Below are positions 9,693 through 23,048 of a stretch of DNA of 64,000 nt, piece after piece. Positions within the stretch are counted from its first letter, which is position 1. The number at the start of each line of letters is the position of its first letter. Both the position numbers and the translations under genes were made by a program. The notes under the pieces were generated by a model that ran no database searches, was not told the origin of the DNA, and saw only the letters and a list, made by a program, of their open reading frames with translations. The stretch is from Eucommia ulmoides (taxonomy: Eukaryota > Streptophyta > Magnoliopsida > Garryales > Eucommiaceae), in the NCBI GenBank assembly GCA_016647705.1, contig CM028326.1, forward strand, positions 18,723,401 to 18,787,400, read 5' to 3'.

Positions 9693-12600
9693 TACATACA
9701 TGATTTAGGATCTACAATTGATTTTTGAATTGGTTTTATTTTCTGTTCATTCAAGAAACCGAAACTTGCGGCCATGATTTCATGAGATTTTTTGTTTTAT
9801 TAACTGTAAAACATTCGGGAATTTGTCCTCTTGATTCAAGCTTTAAATTGATATATTATATGTGTTATTTAGTTGTGTAATCAGAGCGTACTTCGACATT
9901 AAAATTTCGGCTATGAAACCCTAGAAAAATCGAGATTCGCTTTTGAGATTGAGGAATATTGACGCTTTTGTGTTCAATTAAATGTTGTATATAGTTTTTA
10001 AATTAGTATTAGGTATAAACCCATACAAAATTCGGTTGAAATAAATGTTAATACCGAGTTTTAGGTTTTGGCCATGGAGGAGAGAAAAATCGCGACTTGT
10101 TCTTCGTGTTTGGTGATGATTCCCTAATTTTTCCTTCAATTAATTGTTATAGACATGTTAGAAATACATAAATATACATAAACCCACAAAAGTATTGAAT
10201 AAAAATGATAGTTTTTTAGGTTTTTAGAGGACCGGGTCAAAACTGGGTCACGTGACCCAGTTCATATCCGGCTGGAGGTTGAAGCACAGGTCAAAATCCC
10301 CCACGCGCGAGCTAGGCATGTGGGAGTACGTGAGCTCTCTTTCGAGACCCATTTTGGGTCCCATTTTTTCCTGTGCATTTGATTTTATGTCCTCAAATTT
10401 TCTGTATCATTTATTTTATTTTTGGAGGATAAAAAATAATTTATAATTAATTATTACTTATTATGTGATTTAATTAGCTCAAATTATTTTTAATCATGTT
10501 TTTCTGTTGAAAATTTACCAAAAATTATGTTGGTTGATTTGAAATGGGATTTCAGTATTCACTCTCTTTAGATTGAAATTTATTGATGTATAATCTCCTA
10601 ATTAGTTTTAAGTCACATAAAACTAATTTAATAATTACTTCAAAACCCTCTCTCTGCAATTGTGGCGCCATCGGCATGTCGAAACAACAGTTTCTCGAAA
10701 GTTGTCCTTTTTTATTTTCTGTGGGTGAGATCCCGATCAAATGATAATAGTTAGTTCATTTTTTTCTTGGATTTGTTGTTGCAATCCTTGCCTTCCGATT
10801 TTTTTTTCTTATAGTTGAGTTCGCATAATAATTGGTAAACAGTCAAGCAGAGGCACTTAATGAGACAATTATGGTATTTCATTGACACCAATATCAGAGT
10901 AAAAATTTGCTAGAAATTGGTAATCTTCATTGAGACCCTTAACCAAGTAACTCAATAGCAGTTCTTTGGAAAAATTTCAGAAAAACTCAACCTTAGTATT
11001 AAAACATGGGTATTGATATATGTCCCTATTCTATAATTTTGAAGGTATCTTACTTTATGTATACACAATCACCTTATACGCTACTTATCAGAATTAGAAA
11101 AAGACTGTAAAGTACGAATAAATCCACAAAATAGTTACTGATCAATATGTGAAAATCCTATTTTCTAATTAATAGCTACTGGTTATCACTACGTCTGTGG
11201 GAGATTGCATTCATGAGGAGAAAATCCTGATTTTCTATAAATTGCATTTGTAATTATCACTGCATTATCGTATTTTAGGATAAATTATGCTAACAATTGT
11301 TGAATAATCACGTTTTCGAAATTCACTGGATTTGAATTTGTGAGGTGGAAAACTTGATTTTCCCCCTGTAAATTGCTTTTGTAATTGTCATTGTCATTAT
11401 CATTATCTATTTGTTCTTTGTATTTTGGGAAAATCACATATTTTAGAATCAATTATGTGAAATATGTTTGTAGAGTGAAATATTGATCCATCCTAAAATA
11501 TATGATTTTCATTATTCATATTTTGATAAAATATTGACTTCTTATAACTGATTTATAATGTTTTGATAATATTCATTCATGAGCAATTATGGTGTAATCA
11601 TTCAAAATCGTAAGAGTATAAGATATGATAGGTGGTATTTGAGCCTAATTTTTTGCTTAACTGATGATTGTGAGGTCATGCTAATATCATTCCCTGATCG
11701 AACGAATAGTTGTAGATGAATTCAAAATCCTATTTTTACTCGCAAACTTAGTAGTTTCAACTAAAAAGGCTAAAAACCGATAACAAGCGAAAAATCTTTT
11801 TGAGCAAATCCATTGAATACTGAGCATTGGCTTATTATGTGACCAACATTTTTTTTTTTTTAGCTTAATGCCATTTTCCACCCCTAACATTTACATTTGG
11901 TTTCATGATATCGTTCAAAGTTTATAAATTGTACATGGATGAAGTAAGCATTATAGGGATAATGTATATATCACTTTTCTCTGATTGGTTATATAATTAA
12001 TAGACTATGATAAATTATTATTCGAGTAAAAAGGGGTTTGTCTCTGTTATTTTAAAGAGCAAACATGAGGGCTCAAAGAAGTCAACTCATGTTTTGAGTT
12101 TTGTTGTCTTGGCTTATGAAAAAACATCCCTAAGTCTTTTTTATATCCTAAGTACTTTTCAATTGATCATGAAGATGTGGCCCTAGTTCAGATTAGATGA
12201 TTGGTAGTTGCATATTGCTTACAAAATAAGCTATAAATGGTGTGTTTATTTCATTTTGGAGATATTATTCTTTGTTGAATCCTACATCAATTGTGTTACC
12301 TAATCCTGAGTTAAGGTTTTCTTTGAGACTGAGTTAGGCCCATTGTGTTTTTTTACTTAAGGACTCTTGTTTAATGTTGGGCGTGTTGAATTCCACATCG
12401 ATGTTGGCTTTACACCCGATATCCGTTCGTAGTAGTTTGTCAAAAGTCCACCATGCGCATGATAAGAACATCAACGTTCATTTGCTAGAGTCAAAGGGTG
12501 GAAACGAGGTGGTGGCAACGTTCAGGTGGTATGGCAGAGGAGATTGAAATTAGGGTCAAGGGTTTTGACACTAAGTACCCTAGACATTTAACTAGAATCT

Positions 12601-13689
12601 CACTTGTTTCGAGTAGTTTCAATTTAAACGTATAAGATGTCTTATTAACTTTATATGTTCTTTTTTGAAGTGCAATGAAATGAAACTAGTAAGAAGGGTT
12701 AATTACACAATTAACCCCTAAAGTTTAGAGGTTGTGTAAATTTGATTGTTTTGATTATTGTTCATATGATTATTTTATTCATATATTTGATGGTTAGGAA
12801 TCCTAAAGTGGATTGACTCCTTATCATTCTATTTGTTGTCTTTGTGAAATATTTACATGATGAGTGACGTGATTGAGAGAATTATATTCTTGTTTTATTT
12901 TGGTAACCTGATGGAAACTAAATTGAATAGAGCACTACTAAGAAGTACTTGTAAATAATCAGATGTATGATATGTATTCAGGATTTTTAGTAGGTTAAGT
13001 ATGATGTCAATAGCCAATTTGGTTATTACTACAAATTCCATCAACGAAAATGAGATCTTTCATTTTTTTGAAATTGGGCTATGTTTGGGGTAATATATTT
13101 GCGTTTTGGAATGGAAGAAAAGTTTTGAGTTATTTTTGTACAATTTTGCATAGATTTGTTTTTTTTATTATCTGGGTCTTAAAGTGTTTAATAAGTTATA
13201 CATATATTCTGAAGGGTCTGTTGGGCCATTAATTATTTATTAATTAACAAGTCTGACGAATTACTAATATGAATAAATTATTCATGAACATATGAGAAGG
13301 CCTTGAATTGGAAACACTATCACTGTAACTAGAATATCTTGGTAGAGATCTAGGTTGGGGCTCATTATATACATATTGATTTTGAGTTTGGGCCTATGTA
13401 ATATCTCAGTTAACTGGACTTTCTTAGTTATAACTTTCGGCCTTTGAGATTCATATTAGGAAGCCCATAAAAATATGAATTATGATTAATTATAATTTTT
13501 CAATTTTCAAGCTCTTAATTTTTTATTCTATATAGAAACTAATTTAATAATTAGTTTCAGAGTGCAGTAAAATTATTGTTCAAATTCTTACAACTATAAT
13601 TGATCATTGATCACTGAAAGTATATTTTGTAACGTATTTCATCTTATTTTGATCATATGCATATATGTCGCTAATATGCACTATTGTGG

Positions 13690-14260
13690 TTGGACAATAT
13701 TGTTTAATTTCTCCATTTTGAAATGGTTGCTTGCGAATTGTTGAGGTTATTTTACCAAAGTGATTTAACCAACATAGTTTGCAAGTTTTCGAGTTACTAT
13801 TTTGTTGATTGAATTTTTTTTAGATTAATTTGTAGATTCACCTGCCCAAAAGGGGTTATTGTGCAGATTAATTTAATTGTTGGGCAATATTGTTTAATTT
13901 TCCCATTTTGGAATGGTTGCTTGTGAATTGTTGAGGTTATTTTACCAAAGTGATTTAACCAACATAGTTTGCAAGTTTTTGAGTTTCTATTTTGTTGATG
14001 GAAAACTTTTAGATTAATTTGTACATTCATCTGCTCAAAGGGAGTTATTGGGCAGATTAATTTAATTGTTAGGTAATATAGTTTAATTTTCCTAATTTGT
14101 AACGTTTACTTGTGAATTGTTGAGGTTATTTTACTAAAGTGATTTAACCAACATAGTTTGCAAGTTTTTGAGTTCTAATTTTTTTGATGGAAAATTTTTA
14201 GATTAATTTGTACATTCACCTACCCAAAGGGGGTTATTGTGCAAATTAATTTAATTGCAT
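13690..14260. repeat. Three tandem copies of a 190-bp unit
   Basis: Units begin at about 13691, 13881 and 14071, a constant period of 190 bp. Each holds GTGATTTAACCAACATAGTT, TTGCAAGTTTT and a GGGTTATTG-type word near its end. Copies 1 and 2 are closest, and copy 3 is more diverged. Confidence 0.85.
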
Positions 14261-15118
14261 GAGGATATTATATAAGATAAATAATTTGATCAATTTGTTT
14301 GTCTAAAGAGAATGAATTTTGAAAGATTATTTGTTTCATTATGTTTTAAATGAAATATATGGATTTGAAGGTCAATTTATCTAAAGGGGATGGATTTTTA
14401 AATATGTAATTTTTTTTTTTATTTTGTTGATCATCATGATTAAAGAATAATTTTTTATTATAAACTCTGCCCAAATGGGAGTTTATGATAACACAATTGA
14501 TTCTTATATTGTATTGCCTATACTTAATTGAGCATTTTGTCGATTGTCCATAATTAATTTAGTTGTAATTTTTAGTGAAAACATTTTTTTTTTGAACAGC
14601 AATAACGCCACAATAAAATTCTAAATTGATTTCTTGATTTAATGGGAATCTCTGTAATTTCTTTTATTTCGATGATTGTGTTGTGTAAGCATTGATCACT
14701 ATTGCTATAAAGTTTTCCTTATTTTGTTGATATTCATACTTAAGGAATAATTATTTATTGTAGATTCTGTCCAAAAGAGAGTTTATGATGACGAAATTGA
14801 TTTTTATATTGTGTCGCTTATACTTATTTGAGCATTTTGATTATCTGGTTTAGTGGGAGTTTTTGTATTTTTCTTTAATTCTATGATATGTTGTGACCAC
14901 TATTGTTATGCTTTTTGCAACATTGATGATCATAATTATTGTGTATTATATTGTTGTATATCATATTATTTGAATTGATTATACGATATGATATCTTAAG
15001 ATATTATGACTTAAGAATTACAGTTGTATACTTTTGGCTGTCACAAATCACTGTTTTGAGGTATCGTGTTGTGTTGTCAGTGATAGATGATTTGTTAAAG
15101 TCAAACAATTTCATATTA

Positions 15119-15278
15119 TTAAGAAATTGCAGCAGTTTCATTTTGTTGAGAAACTGCAATTAACAATTTTATTTTGTTGAGAAATTACAGCAATTTCATT
15201 TTATTGAGAAACTGCAATTAGCAATTTCATTTTGTTGATAAATTGCAATTAGAATTTTATTTTGTTGAAAAGTTGTAA
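15119..15278. repeat. Short tandem array based on a TTTTGTTGAGAAACTGCAATT-like unit
   Basis: About five degenerate copies of a roughly 35-bp AT-rich unit. Alternating copies contain AAATTGCAGCAGTTTCATTT and AACTGCAATTAGCAATTT. The unit is partly self-complementary (TTGCAG / CTGCAA). Confidence 0.65.
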
Positions 15279-15355
15279 TGAAGACCGATAAGAACAATGC
15301 ATATTGATAATAATCACATGTTGGCATTGGTTTCTTACTACATTACTGGGTTTAC

Positions 15356-16710
15356 TGTACGACGAGATTTTTACGCTCACGTATTGACTACTTGCAAGTA
15401 TATGAGGTCCAGTTTTAATATAGCGGATCTTTAAGATCGGATATCGTTCTACAGGGACGATGTGAATAATTGAATAACGCAATTTGCATAGTCTTATATT
15501 ATCCAGACGGTTCAAGAAATATTTTAAAATTAAACTAATTAAAACTAAATTAAACTACAATTAGTGGGTTAATCCTAACTAAGTTGATTACCTAGGGATT
15601 GATTTCATTTACTTAATACATGCTTGATTTAGTTTAGTTAACAATAACGTTGTTTATCATTTCCGACAATCTCGGTATCTAAAACTCATTCACTCCCTCT
15701 CCCGAGTGTTTAGTGAATGAATACATGATTTCACGTTGACGTCGAAGTCCCCCTCAAACGTCTTTTCGAACACATAGTCACGTGAGTCTTGACCCAACCT
15801 AATGGATTGCACACTCTCCAACTCTTTCCCGGGTTATTGGATCGTCGCGTTGTGTTTACCCTAGTTTGAATCTAGGATTACCTCTCCCGAGTGTCAAACC
15901 CCGTATTCTCAAATTCAATCCTAATACCCTAATAAGAATATTAAAGTTGTAATAGAGTGATAACCACAATCGGATTTAGACAAACAATTGTTAAAGAAAC
16001 ATCTATTCTATCAAATTATTATTTACACAACTACATCGATCCCTAACTAATATTTATCTAATCTATCATGATCTTGGCCATTGAAACATTAAACCAAGAG
16101 GGATTCATCACCAATTACAATAAAATATTAAATTACAAAGAGAGAAAGATCAAATCTTAAAGTGGAGTGGTCCATTTTTGCCAACGATCGATCCGCTAGT
16201 GTTTCCTCTTCACTGGATGTTGAATCTCCTCTTTGAGCTCTTCAAGAATGGCCAAGGATCACCTCCTAGGGGTTAGGGTTGTTCAAGCCTTCTTAATGGA
16301 AGTAAGGGAATGGGTATTTATAGGTGCAAGACTTCAAAATATCTGAAAATATCTAAAAAAATCTTAATTTTGTGCAGAGTTGACCGCCGCGGCAGTGGGG
16401 ATTACCTCGGCAGTGGGTTAGTCGATTTACTCTCTGATCTTTCACCACCGCGGTGGTGGCCTGCTGCTGCGGTGGTGGGACATTGTGCTGAAAAACCCTT
16501 TCTCTACATTCTTATCGGCGCGACGGTGGGTCTTGTGCTCTTGAAATCTTGTTCTTTCATCGTTTTCCCACCGTTTTGCTCGTTTGTCACTCGTTTACGT
16601 CCCTACACCTGAATTACATAAAAACTAACGAAAACAAAATTAAATATTACTAATTTACTCAAAAACTACCAAATTCGGTTTAGAAATAGATAGATATTTT
16701 ACACCTATCA
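15356..16710 (-). mobile_element. E2: solo LTR, Athila-like family
   Basis: A 1,355-bp LTR in minus orientation, starting TGTACGACGAG and ending ACACCTATCA, with the family landmarks GACAATCTC, GAGTGTTTAGTGAATG and TAACCCTAACC-type blocks. The palindrome array is present at about 16380-16480 in the form ACCACCGCGGTGGTGG. A TATTTATAGG promoter word lies near 16314. No internal region is attached. The flanks TTTAC and CTTAT match at only three of five bases, so the target duplication is decayed or absent. It sits inside the copia interior. Confidence 0.75.
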
Positions 16711-16718
16711 CTTATGAT

Positions 16719-16807
16719 CTTATCCGGTCCAACATGATCTTATATTTGTTGAGATTAGCATATAGACTATCATAATCTAATATTAAGATCATGTTGGACC
16801 GGATAAG
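16719..16807. repeat. Perfect 24-bp inverted repeat with 41-base loop
   Basis: The left arm (16719-16742) starts CTTATCCGGTCC and the right arm (16784-16807) ends GGACCGGATAAG. All 24 positions pair. The loop contains GATTAGC..GATAATC-like imperfect self-complementarity. It lies just outside E2, about 130 bp before the copia polypurine tract. Confidence 0.9.
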
Positions 16808-16935
16808 TTTATTAAGATGCTACTTATAGACTATTATTTCTTTAAACAAAAGCTGTCGCCACATCAAATTTGTTTTTTTGTTATTAACCCGAGAGTCTTA
16901 TTTTCAAAATTAAATTTATTCAATTAATGTAATCT

Positions 16936-16944
16936 AAGTGGGAG
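16936..16944 (+). other. Copia polypurine tract
   Basis: AAGTGGGAG lies directly before the 3' LTR, the standard arrangement in copia elements for priming plus-strand synthesis. Confidence 0.75.
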
Positions 16945-17033
16945 AATATTGAAATATTTTTTATGAGCTAACATTAATTGAATTAATTATTTTACAAAAC
17001 ACGGGTTAATAGATAGTGTATTATTTAAGCAGC
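16945..17033 (+). repeat. Copia 3' LTR, piece 1
   Basis: It matches the first 90 bases of the 5' LTR (ATGAGCTAACATTAATTG against ATGGGCTAACATAAATTG). It is interrupted after TTTAAGCAGC by E3. Confidence 0.85.
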
Positions 17034-18433
17034 TGGTAGCTAAAAATAGTACGTCGCTACTTTTACCGCAAGTGTACGGGTTAAGTTTCAATAGAAGAGG
17101 GAGAGTAGGGTTATCGTATCCATAGATATTGGATTAAATTATCGCTAAGTACCGCGATTGTCATAACCAAACTTTATTTAGGCGATTAAAATTAGGATTT
17201 TTGTATTAATAATAAAGCTAAACTAATTAACTAATTAAACTATAATACTAATATTGACGTTTATGGAAGTATATTGTTTAGGGATTAACTTCGTTCACTA
17301 ATACGTGTTCGATTCAATCTAATTTACATTAGCAACATTCAAACTATTCGACAATCTAGGTATTAAAAATTCACTCACTACCTCTCTCGAGTGTAAAGTG
17401 AATGAATATGAGATTTTGCGTCAACGCTGATGTCCCCATCTAGCATCTTATTGACACTGATCACATGAGTCTTGACCCAATCTCATGGATTGCATACTTT
17501 CTAATACTCTCCCGAGTGATTAGATCATCACGTTGTGTTTAAACCCAAGTCCGAATTCGGGATTACCTCCCCCGAGTGTCAAACCCCGTATTCTCAAATA
17601 AACCAATATATCATAGCGAACATACAATGGAAGTAATAAAATGGTAAACACAATTGGATAAAGTTAAACAACCATTAACAAAACATCAATTTATTCAAAC
17701 CACGTTTTCATGAACAAGTCACTTCCTAGACAATAGATGTTTATCTACACATGGCCATAACCCAATATTCAACAATACAAGAGATAAATATCATCAAAAC
17801 AACCAACCAAAACTAAAAATAAAAGAGAGAAACAAGAGAGAATAGCCAAATCTAAAGAACGGGTGATTCCACGTGCACTAAGTTCGTTCCAATCTCATTT
17901 TCTCCTCTTTAAATGGATGATCCTCTTGGTTGGTATGTTCTTGGAACTCTCAAGACACTCCCAAAAATGTTCCTTAGGTGTTGGGGGAAGAGGGGATATC
18001 ATAGGGATCCAAAATATCTCAAAAAATATCGCAAAATATCTTATCCAGGTACAGCTAAACCGCTACAGTGGTGGGAAGCACTACTGCAATGGTAGGAAGT
18101 TAGTAGGTCCACTGACCCTTCATCACTGCAATGGTGGTCTTTTCACCGTAACTTTCTCGTTCGAACTTAGATTGAGGTGATTCAAAAACCTATGTAACTT
18201 TAAGAAATATATATATAACTTTCATGTTTTGAGATTTTCCAAAATCGGATTACACCAATGTCAAAAATGGCTTTGAAGATACTGCACCTGAACCGAATTT
18301 GCATCTTTTCACCCATTTATTCAGAAACCTATAAAACAATACAAACACATATTAAACTAACAAAAATTCTTGAAAACACACAAATATTGGAATCTAAAAG
18401 TATTTCATTTATTGAAAAATAAACCACTCATCA
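17034..18433 (-). mobile_element. E3: solo LTR, Athila-like family
   Basis: A 1,400-bp LTR in minus orientation with TG...CA ends (starts TGGTAGC, ends ACTCATCA). It is flanked by GCAGC (17029-17033) and GCAGT (18434-18438), a 4/5 target duplication that matches the uninterrupted GCAGCCC word in the copia 5' LTR. Only one LTR and no interior is present, so it arose by LTR-LTR recombination. The palindrome array (about 18060-18140) is weak here, of the type CCGCTACAGTGGTGG. Confidence 0.88.
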
Positions 18434-18761
18434 GCAGTCCAAATAATCAGTGATCATATTTTGATTTGGGCCATGACGTATTTTATGTAGAAGCCCAGTT
18501 AAGTAACAAATGTAGGTTTATTGTTTCGTTGAAACCTGTTAATGGAGGGCCCAACGAGAAATCCTACAATATATAACTAGATCTCTTCCCTAGTCCAGAT
18601 TAAGGGTTTCGTCCCATTGAGAGTCGCTACTACAATAATCTAGATCATAGGGAGAAAGACCTAGTTAGTAATCCACTAAGACAAATTCAATCTCCTACGA
18701 TGGCCCAAACAAGTACGTATTCGATTACCGTTCTTTATTTTTGTGTCCTAATATTCATGTA
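18434..18761 (+). repeat. Copia 3' LTR, piece 2
   Basis: It continues the 5' LTR match (AATAATCAGTGATCATATTT through ATTCATGTAT), with TATA word ATATATAACTAG at about 18570. It is interrupted by E4. Confidence 0.85.
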
Positions 18762-18764
18762 TCT

Positions 18765-20170
18765 TGTACGCGGCCATTTAAGATGCTCACGTCTGACTTT
18801 ACTCACAAGCGCACGAGGTCAAGTTTTAATATAATGATCATGAGATCGGATATCGTTCCACTGGGGATAGTATAAATTAGTTGAATACTGTAATTTGCAT
18901 AGTCTCATAATATCTCGACTTTTCAAGAATTGTTTGTGTTCTAATTAACAACTAAGATAAATGACAACTATTAGGTTAGTTCTAACTATATTGATTACCA
19001 AGGTATTAATTTCTTTTACATAATACATATTTGACTTCGTTTAGTTAACAATAATGGTGTTTATTCTATCTGACAATTTCTGTATCTATAACTCGCTCGC
19101 TCCCTCTTCCGAGTGTAAAGCGAACGAATATATGACTTCACGTTGACACCGAAGTCCCCCTCAAACATCTTTTCGAACACATAGTCACATGAGTTGTGAA
19201 CCAACGTCATGGATTGCACACTCTCCAACTCCCTCCTGGGTTATTGGATCGTCGAGTTGTGTTTATCCTAGTCCGAATCCGGGGTAACCTCTCCTGAGTG
19301 TCAAACCCTGTATTCTCTAATTATTTAAACTAGCATAATATAAAAAATAACGGTAAACACATTGGACTGAGAGAAACAACCATTAACATAATGTATATTC
19401 AATTAAACTAGTATTTACATGACTTACAACAACACCTAGATAATATTTATCTAAACTACATGTTCTTAGCCATATAACATACAAAACAAAAGTGATTTAA
19501 CATCATTAGATGTGGAAAAGTAATTACAAAGATAAAAATAAGGGAAGAACAATCAAATCTGAGAGTGGAATGGTCCACTGTTGCTAAAGATCGCTCCGCA
19601 AATGCTTCGTCTTGTGAAATGACGAACCTCCTCTTCTTGCTCTCAAGAATGGCTAAAGAACACCATGCTAAGGTTAGGAAAGTTCAACAACCCTTTTTCA
19701 CAAGTGGGGGAGAAGTATTTATAAGCTCAAGGTTTCAAAAATATCTAAAAAGATCTCATTCTCTGTGCAGAGCTGACCGCCTAGACGGTGAGTAAGTCGG
19801 TTTAACCTTCGCCGTGGCAGTGGAGGAGGCGGTGAATTCAGGAGCTCTCTGTCATTTCACCACTTAGGCGGTGGGAGTTACCGCCTCGGCGATGGAACAG
19901 TCTCCAAACTCTCTGCACTTTCACCGCCTAGGCGGTGGGACTTGTTCAATTTCAGTACTCCCTGCATTCTCACCGCTTAGGCGGTAGGACTACAGTCTTG
20001 ATCCCTTGTATTTTTCTTCGCCTTTTTCCCACCATTTTGCTCTTTTATTGCTCGTTCACATTCCTACACCTGATTTACATAAAAAAACTAAAACACAATT
20101 AAAACATTAATAAAACACTCAAAAATTGGAAAATTCGTCTTAGAAGTAGATATGTATTTTCAACCTATCA
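18765..20170 (-). repeat. E4 3' LTR
   Basis: It starts TGTACGCGG and ends CAACCTATCA, followed by the reverse-complemented polypurine tract AATACCCCCAAACTTAG. The palindrome array spans about 19775-19995 (ACCGCCTAGGCGGTGGG near 19925). A TATA word (ATTTATA on plus, 19717-19723) lies on the promoter side of the array. Confidence 0.88.
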
Positions 20171-20815
20171 AATACCCCCAAACTTAGAATTTTACTAGTC
20201 CTCGAGCAAAATACCCTAACACTAAATCAAACTAACTACACTAATTAGCTAATTTCAAAACTAAAAATAAATAAACATTAACAAATAAGAAGTAAACACA
20301 CGTGAGTTTCAAGTTCAATCGAAGAAACCAAGTGGTTCTTCCCTCAACAACCCGTAATTAGATCAAGTTAAAGAATAATACACACCACGTGGTATTCTAG
20401 AATTTCAACACTCAATATCAGTTAAAACCATTCTAGATCCGTTTGAAATGTGTGTGTGTGAGAACTCAAATGTATAACCATTCAAACACCGGATTAGATT
20501 ATTCAATAGTTAAGTCCATGACTTAAACCATAAAGGATTTAGAAAACCATATGCTCGACTGGGCTTGACTATCCACTAATGTAGGTTTGGAAACTCACAG
20601 AGATCAATAGGGCTTGGTTAGCTTTCGAGAATGGCCAAGGGCATCATGGTAAAAGAAAACAGAAAATCGTTGTAATTCAACGATACCTGAGGCACAAACG
20701 CTTGTCGCTAAATCTATTTTTCGTGACCCCAAATATTGAAAATACAGCCCTGAACAAGAATTTAATAACCTTGTATTCACTTGTCACAAGAAACGGAATT
20801 AAAAACTATATTCAC

Positions 20816-20861
<46 letters not shown>

Positions 20862-22174
20862 GCACACCCCCAAACTTATTCGAATTTGTACAATTATTGG
20901 GGCGTGCAAAAAGAACTAAGAGATTGACAAATGAATACGTTAATACGGAACCAATAAACTTTCGTCCGAAACCCCGATCGCTCACTTCAAGTTAGCATTA
21001 GTTTATGCTACTTGATTTCACTCAATTTGAATCTTAGGCTTAGCGACAATAGTTTGGAAAGATTTAATTGGCTAAAGTATAGATATGTGTTCAGAATTGA
21101 AAAGTTTATGGTTTCGACAGGGGAACAAGGGAATAAATTTTTCAGGTTAGTTTAAAAAAGGTTCAAGCGATAAAATTGAAGGCCTAAATCATGGCTCTGA
21201 AATGACCTCACCTATAATTTCGCCTCAAGCCTCCCCCAGTCAAGTTCTAGATTTCTCATTTCTGTCATGAACTTATTACTGAATAATCAACGTTAAATCG
21301 TTTAAATAATTATACACTGAGTCCATGCGATGGTGCGATTTTAGGATCAAAATAATTTTTACCTAATCGACTTTCTAAGCACACAAAACACATATGAATG
21401 GCATCACCCCCGACCTTGATATACAATTAGGGGATAATTTTCATCATCGGGACATGGCCTAGACGAACTCTACAACTCAACATGCACATACGACTTCATT
21501 CATTAACATATCTACATTAAAACTAAACACTAACATACATACACTAATTAATCATTACACATGCATAAACAAAAATTAAAATACATTAACAAAAACTAAA
21601 CATTTCTAGTTTAATACAATTACAAAAAAAAAAAAAAAAAATTTCCTTACAAAATTTTTCATCATTCTCATCGCAAAAATTTCTTCCTTCATGGTCAATA
21701 AATACCCCCAAACTTGAATGAGGCAGTGTCCTCACTGTCTAGGCAGCGAACCCAATAACAAAATAGAGAAATAAAAATAGAAAACTGGGTTCCGACACAT
21801 ACCTATGAGGTAAGACGTAATAGTTTCAGCCCCTACCATTTATAGGGAAAAAATGGTGGCTGCAGGTCATTCGGTTCGTACTGTGGCACTGGTAGAAATA
21901 AAGTTATGTCGATGCCAATGTGCTCGCATATAAGTTACTGGACCTGGTCCTACTGCTGTATATACCAATCCTGGTGAATCCGCATGTGAGTAAAATCATT
22001 GTGAAGATGGCTGATTTCGGAGCAGAGATCTTGGATATCGCAATTAGTTGGATTTGATTGGGGGCTGGGGGCTTCGGGCATTAGGGCCTCAGATGACCCT
22101 GCTTCTTCATCTTCTAGGCCCTTATCTTTCTCTACTTTGGGCGTAGCCGAGACTTGGGCTCCGCCCTTCCATAA
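20171..22174 (-). other. E4 3' non-coding region
   Basis: Related to the 3' regions of E1, E5, E6 and E8 up to about 21500. It contains a 38-base poly-T run (20819-20856) followed by CACCCCCAAACTTATTCG, and a second tract ATACCCCCAAACTTGAATG near 21702. The last 450 bp before the env-like stop are extra relative to the gag-only copies and may be the decayed C-terminus of the env-like ORF (acidic, serine-rich remnants). Confidence 0.55.
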
Positions 22175-23048
22175 TCAGTTAATCATTGCTTGATCGAGAG
22201 GAAGTTTAGGGGGCCAAAGACTATCATCTTTAATCACGACTCTAGCGCGTCTGAATAGATTAGTCAGAAATGAGGAAAATTGAAGGCCAGTCTTCTTCAA
22301 TTGAACCACATGAAGTATCGAAGAATAAATATGCCACCCGATGTTGATTGGATTCCCCCTTTGGATGTGATATAAAATGTAAGCCCTTTCTTTGGAGATG
22401 TCGAAATAATGAGATGTAGGAAGCAAGTTCACGCACACAAAGTGGTGCCAGATTTTTGGAACTGGTTCAGATACCTTGCTTTAAATATCGCTTGACCCGG
22501 CCCTGTGTTTGTCCATTGAACGTTGCCCGTGGTTAGGGCCTGGATCATAGTCTCCATAGATGGTGTGTGACTCCCAAACGGATCATGTGAGAGTTTCGGC
22601 TCCTTCAAACCCAAAATTTTGTTGAAGTGCTCCGGACTAAATATGATTGGGCAATTTTTGACCCTCGTCCGGTAGTCAGTGGTCTCGGTGATATTAGCAT
22701 AAAATTCTCGGACCACGGACACCTCGCCCTTAGGGGGGAATTGCAGAATTGTTACCAACCTTGGCTCCTTATGACGTCCCTAAATTCTTCCTGAAGGGCA
22801 TCCAAGGGCCCAAACCCCTTTTTCCAGATGTATGTGCGCTTATACTCAAATTTGTTGAAGTATTCTTCTGCTGGCTTGGATACGAAAGATGAATCATAAT
22901 CCGTGGCTGAGGATGATGCTTCCTTGCATGGTTTTTTCAATGTAGTACACTTTGGAATTTTCCTATCGATCAACATCACAACACATACCAAAGAAATAAC
23001 AACAGAACAAATCAAATCAAATTGTACCCACCAAACACACATTGCCAT
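22175..23048 (-). pseudogene. Env-like / putative plant transposon protein (PF20167-type) pseudogene
   Basis: Three overlapping reading frames on the minus strand together resemble the plant 'envelope-like' or 'putative plant transposon protein' domain found in Athila-type and related elements. Its function is unknown. Recognisable words are SVVREFYANI and NKILGLKEP (22429-22752), then NLLPTSHYFDISKERA, NPINIGWHIY and FLTNLFRRARVV (22175-22438). The N-terminal part (22752-23048) has YFNKFEYKRTYIWKKG and EEFRDVIRSQGW. Two single-base shifts, near 22752 and near 22438, break the frame. A hydrophobic stretch at the N-terminus (VVISLVCVVML) lies just before the conserved part. The ORF follows a leader-like sequence rather than pol. 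Confidence 0.7.

Larger units (their letters stand above)
9693..15355. other. Non-coding interior of the copia element
   Basis: Some 5.7 kb without a supported gene. The longest ORFs (for example 13050-13232) are low-complexity and show no family motif. Internal repetition is common: two related blocks at about 9890-10040 and 10060-10210, two at about 11215-11300 and 11345-11460, the 190-bp tandem repeat at 13690-14260, and related CTGCCCAAA-GGG words near 14467 and 14767. The pattern suggests growth by local duplication rather than decay of a gag-pol gene alone. Confidence 0.55.

Noticed and set aside
10663..10690. GGCGCCATCGGCATG as a tRNA-Asp primer site
   Set aside because: The similarity is short, there is no LTR terminus beside it, and it lies mid-interior in the copia element.
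12271..12400. GTTGAATCCTACATC and GTTGAATTCCACATC as LTR starts
   Set aside because: The words resemble common plant LTR or MITE termini, but I found no matching end, target duplication or second copy.
15351..16715. Target duplication around E2
   Set aside because: TTTAC and CTTAT match at only three of five positions, which is not enough to claim.
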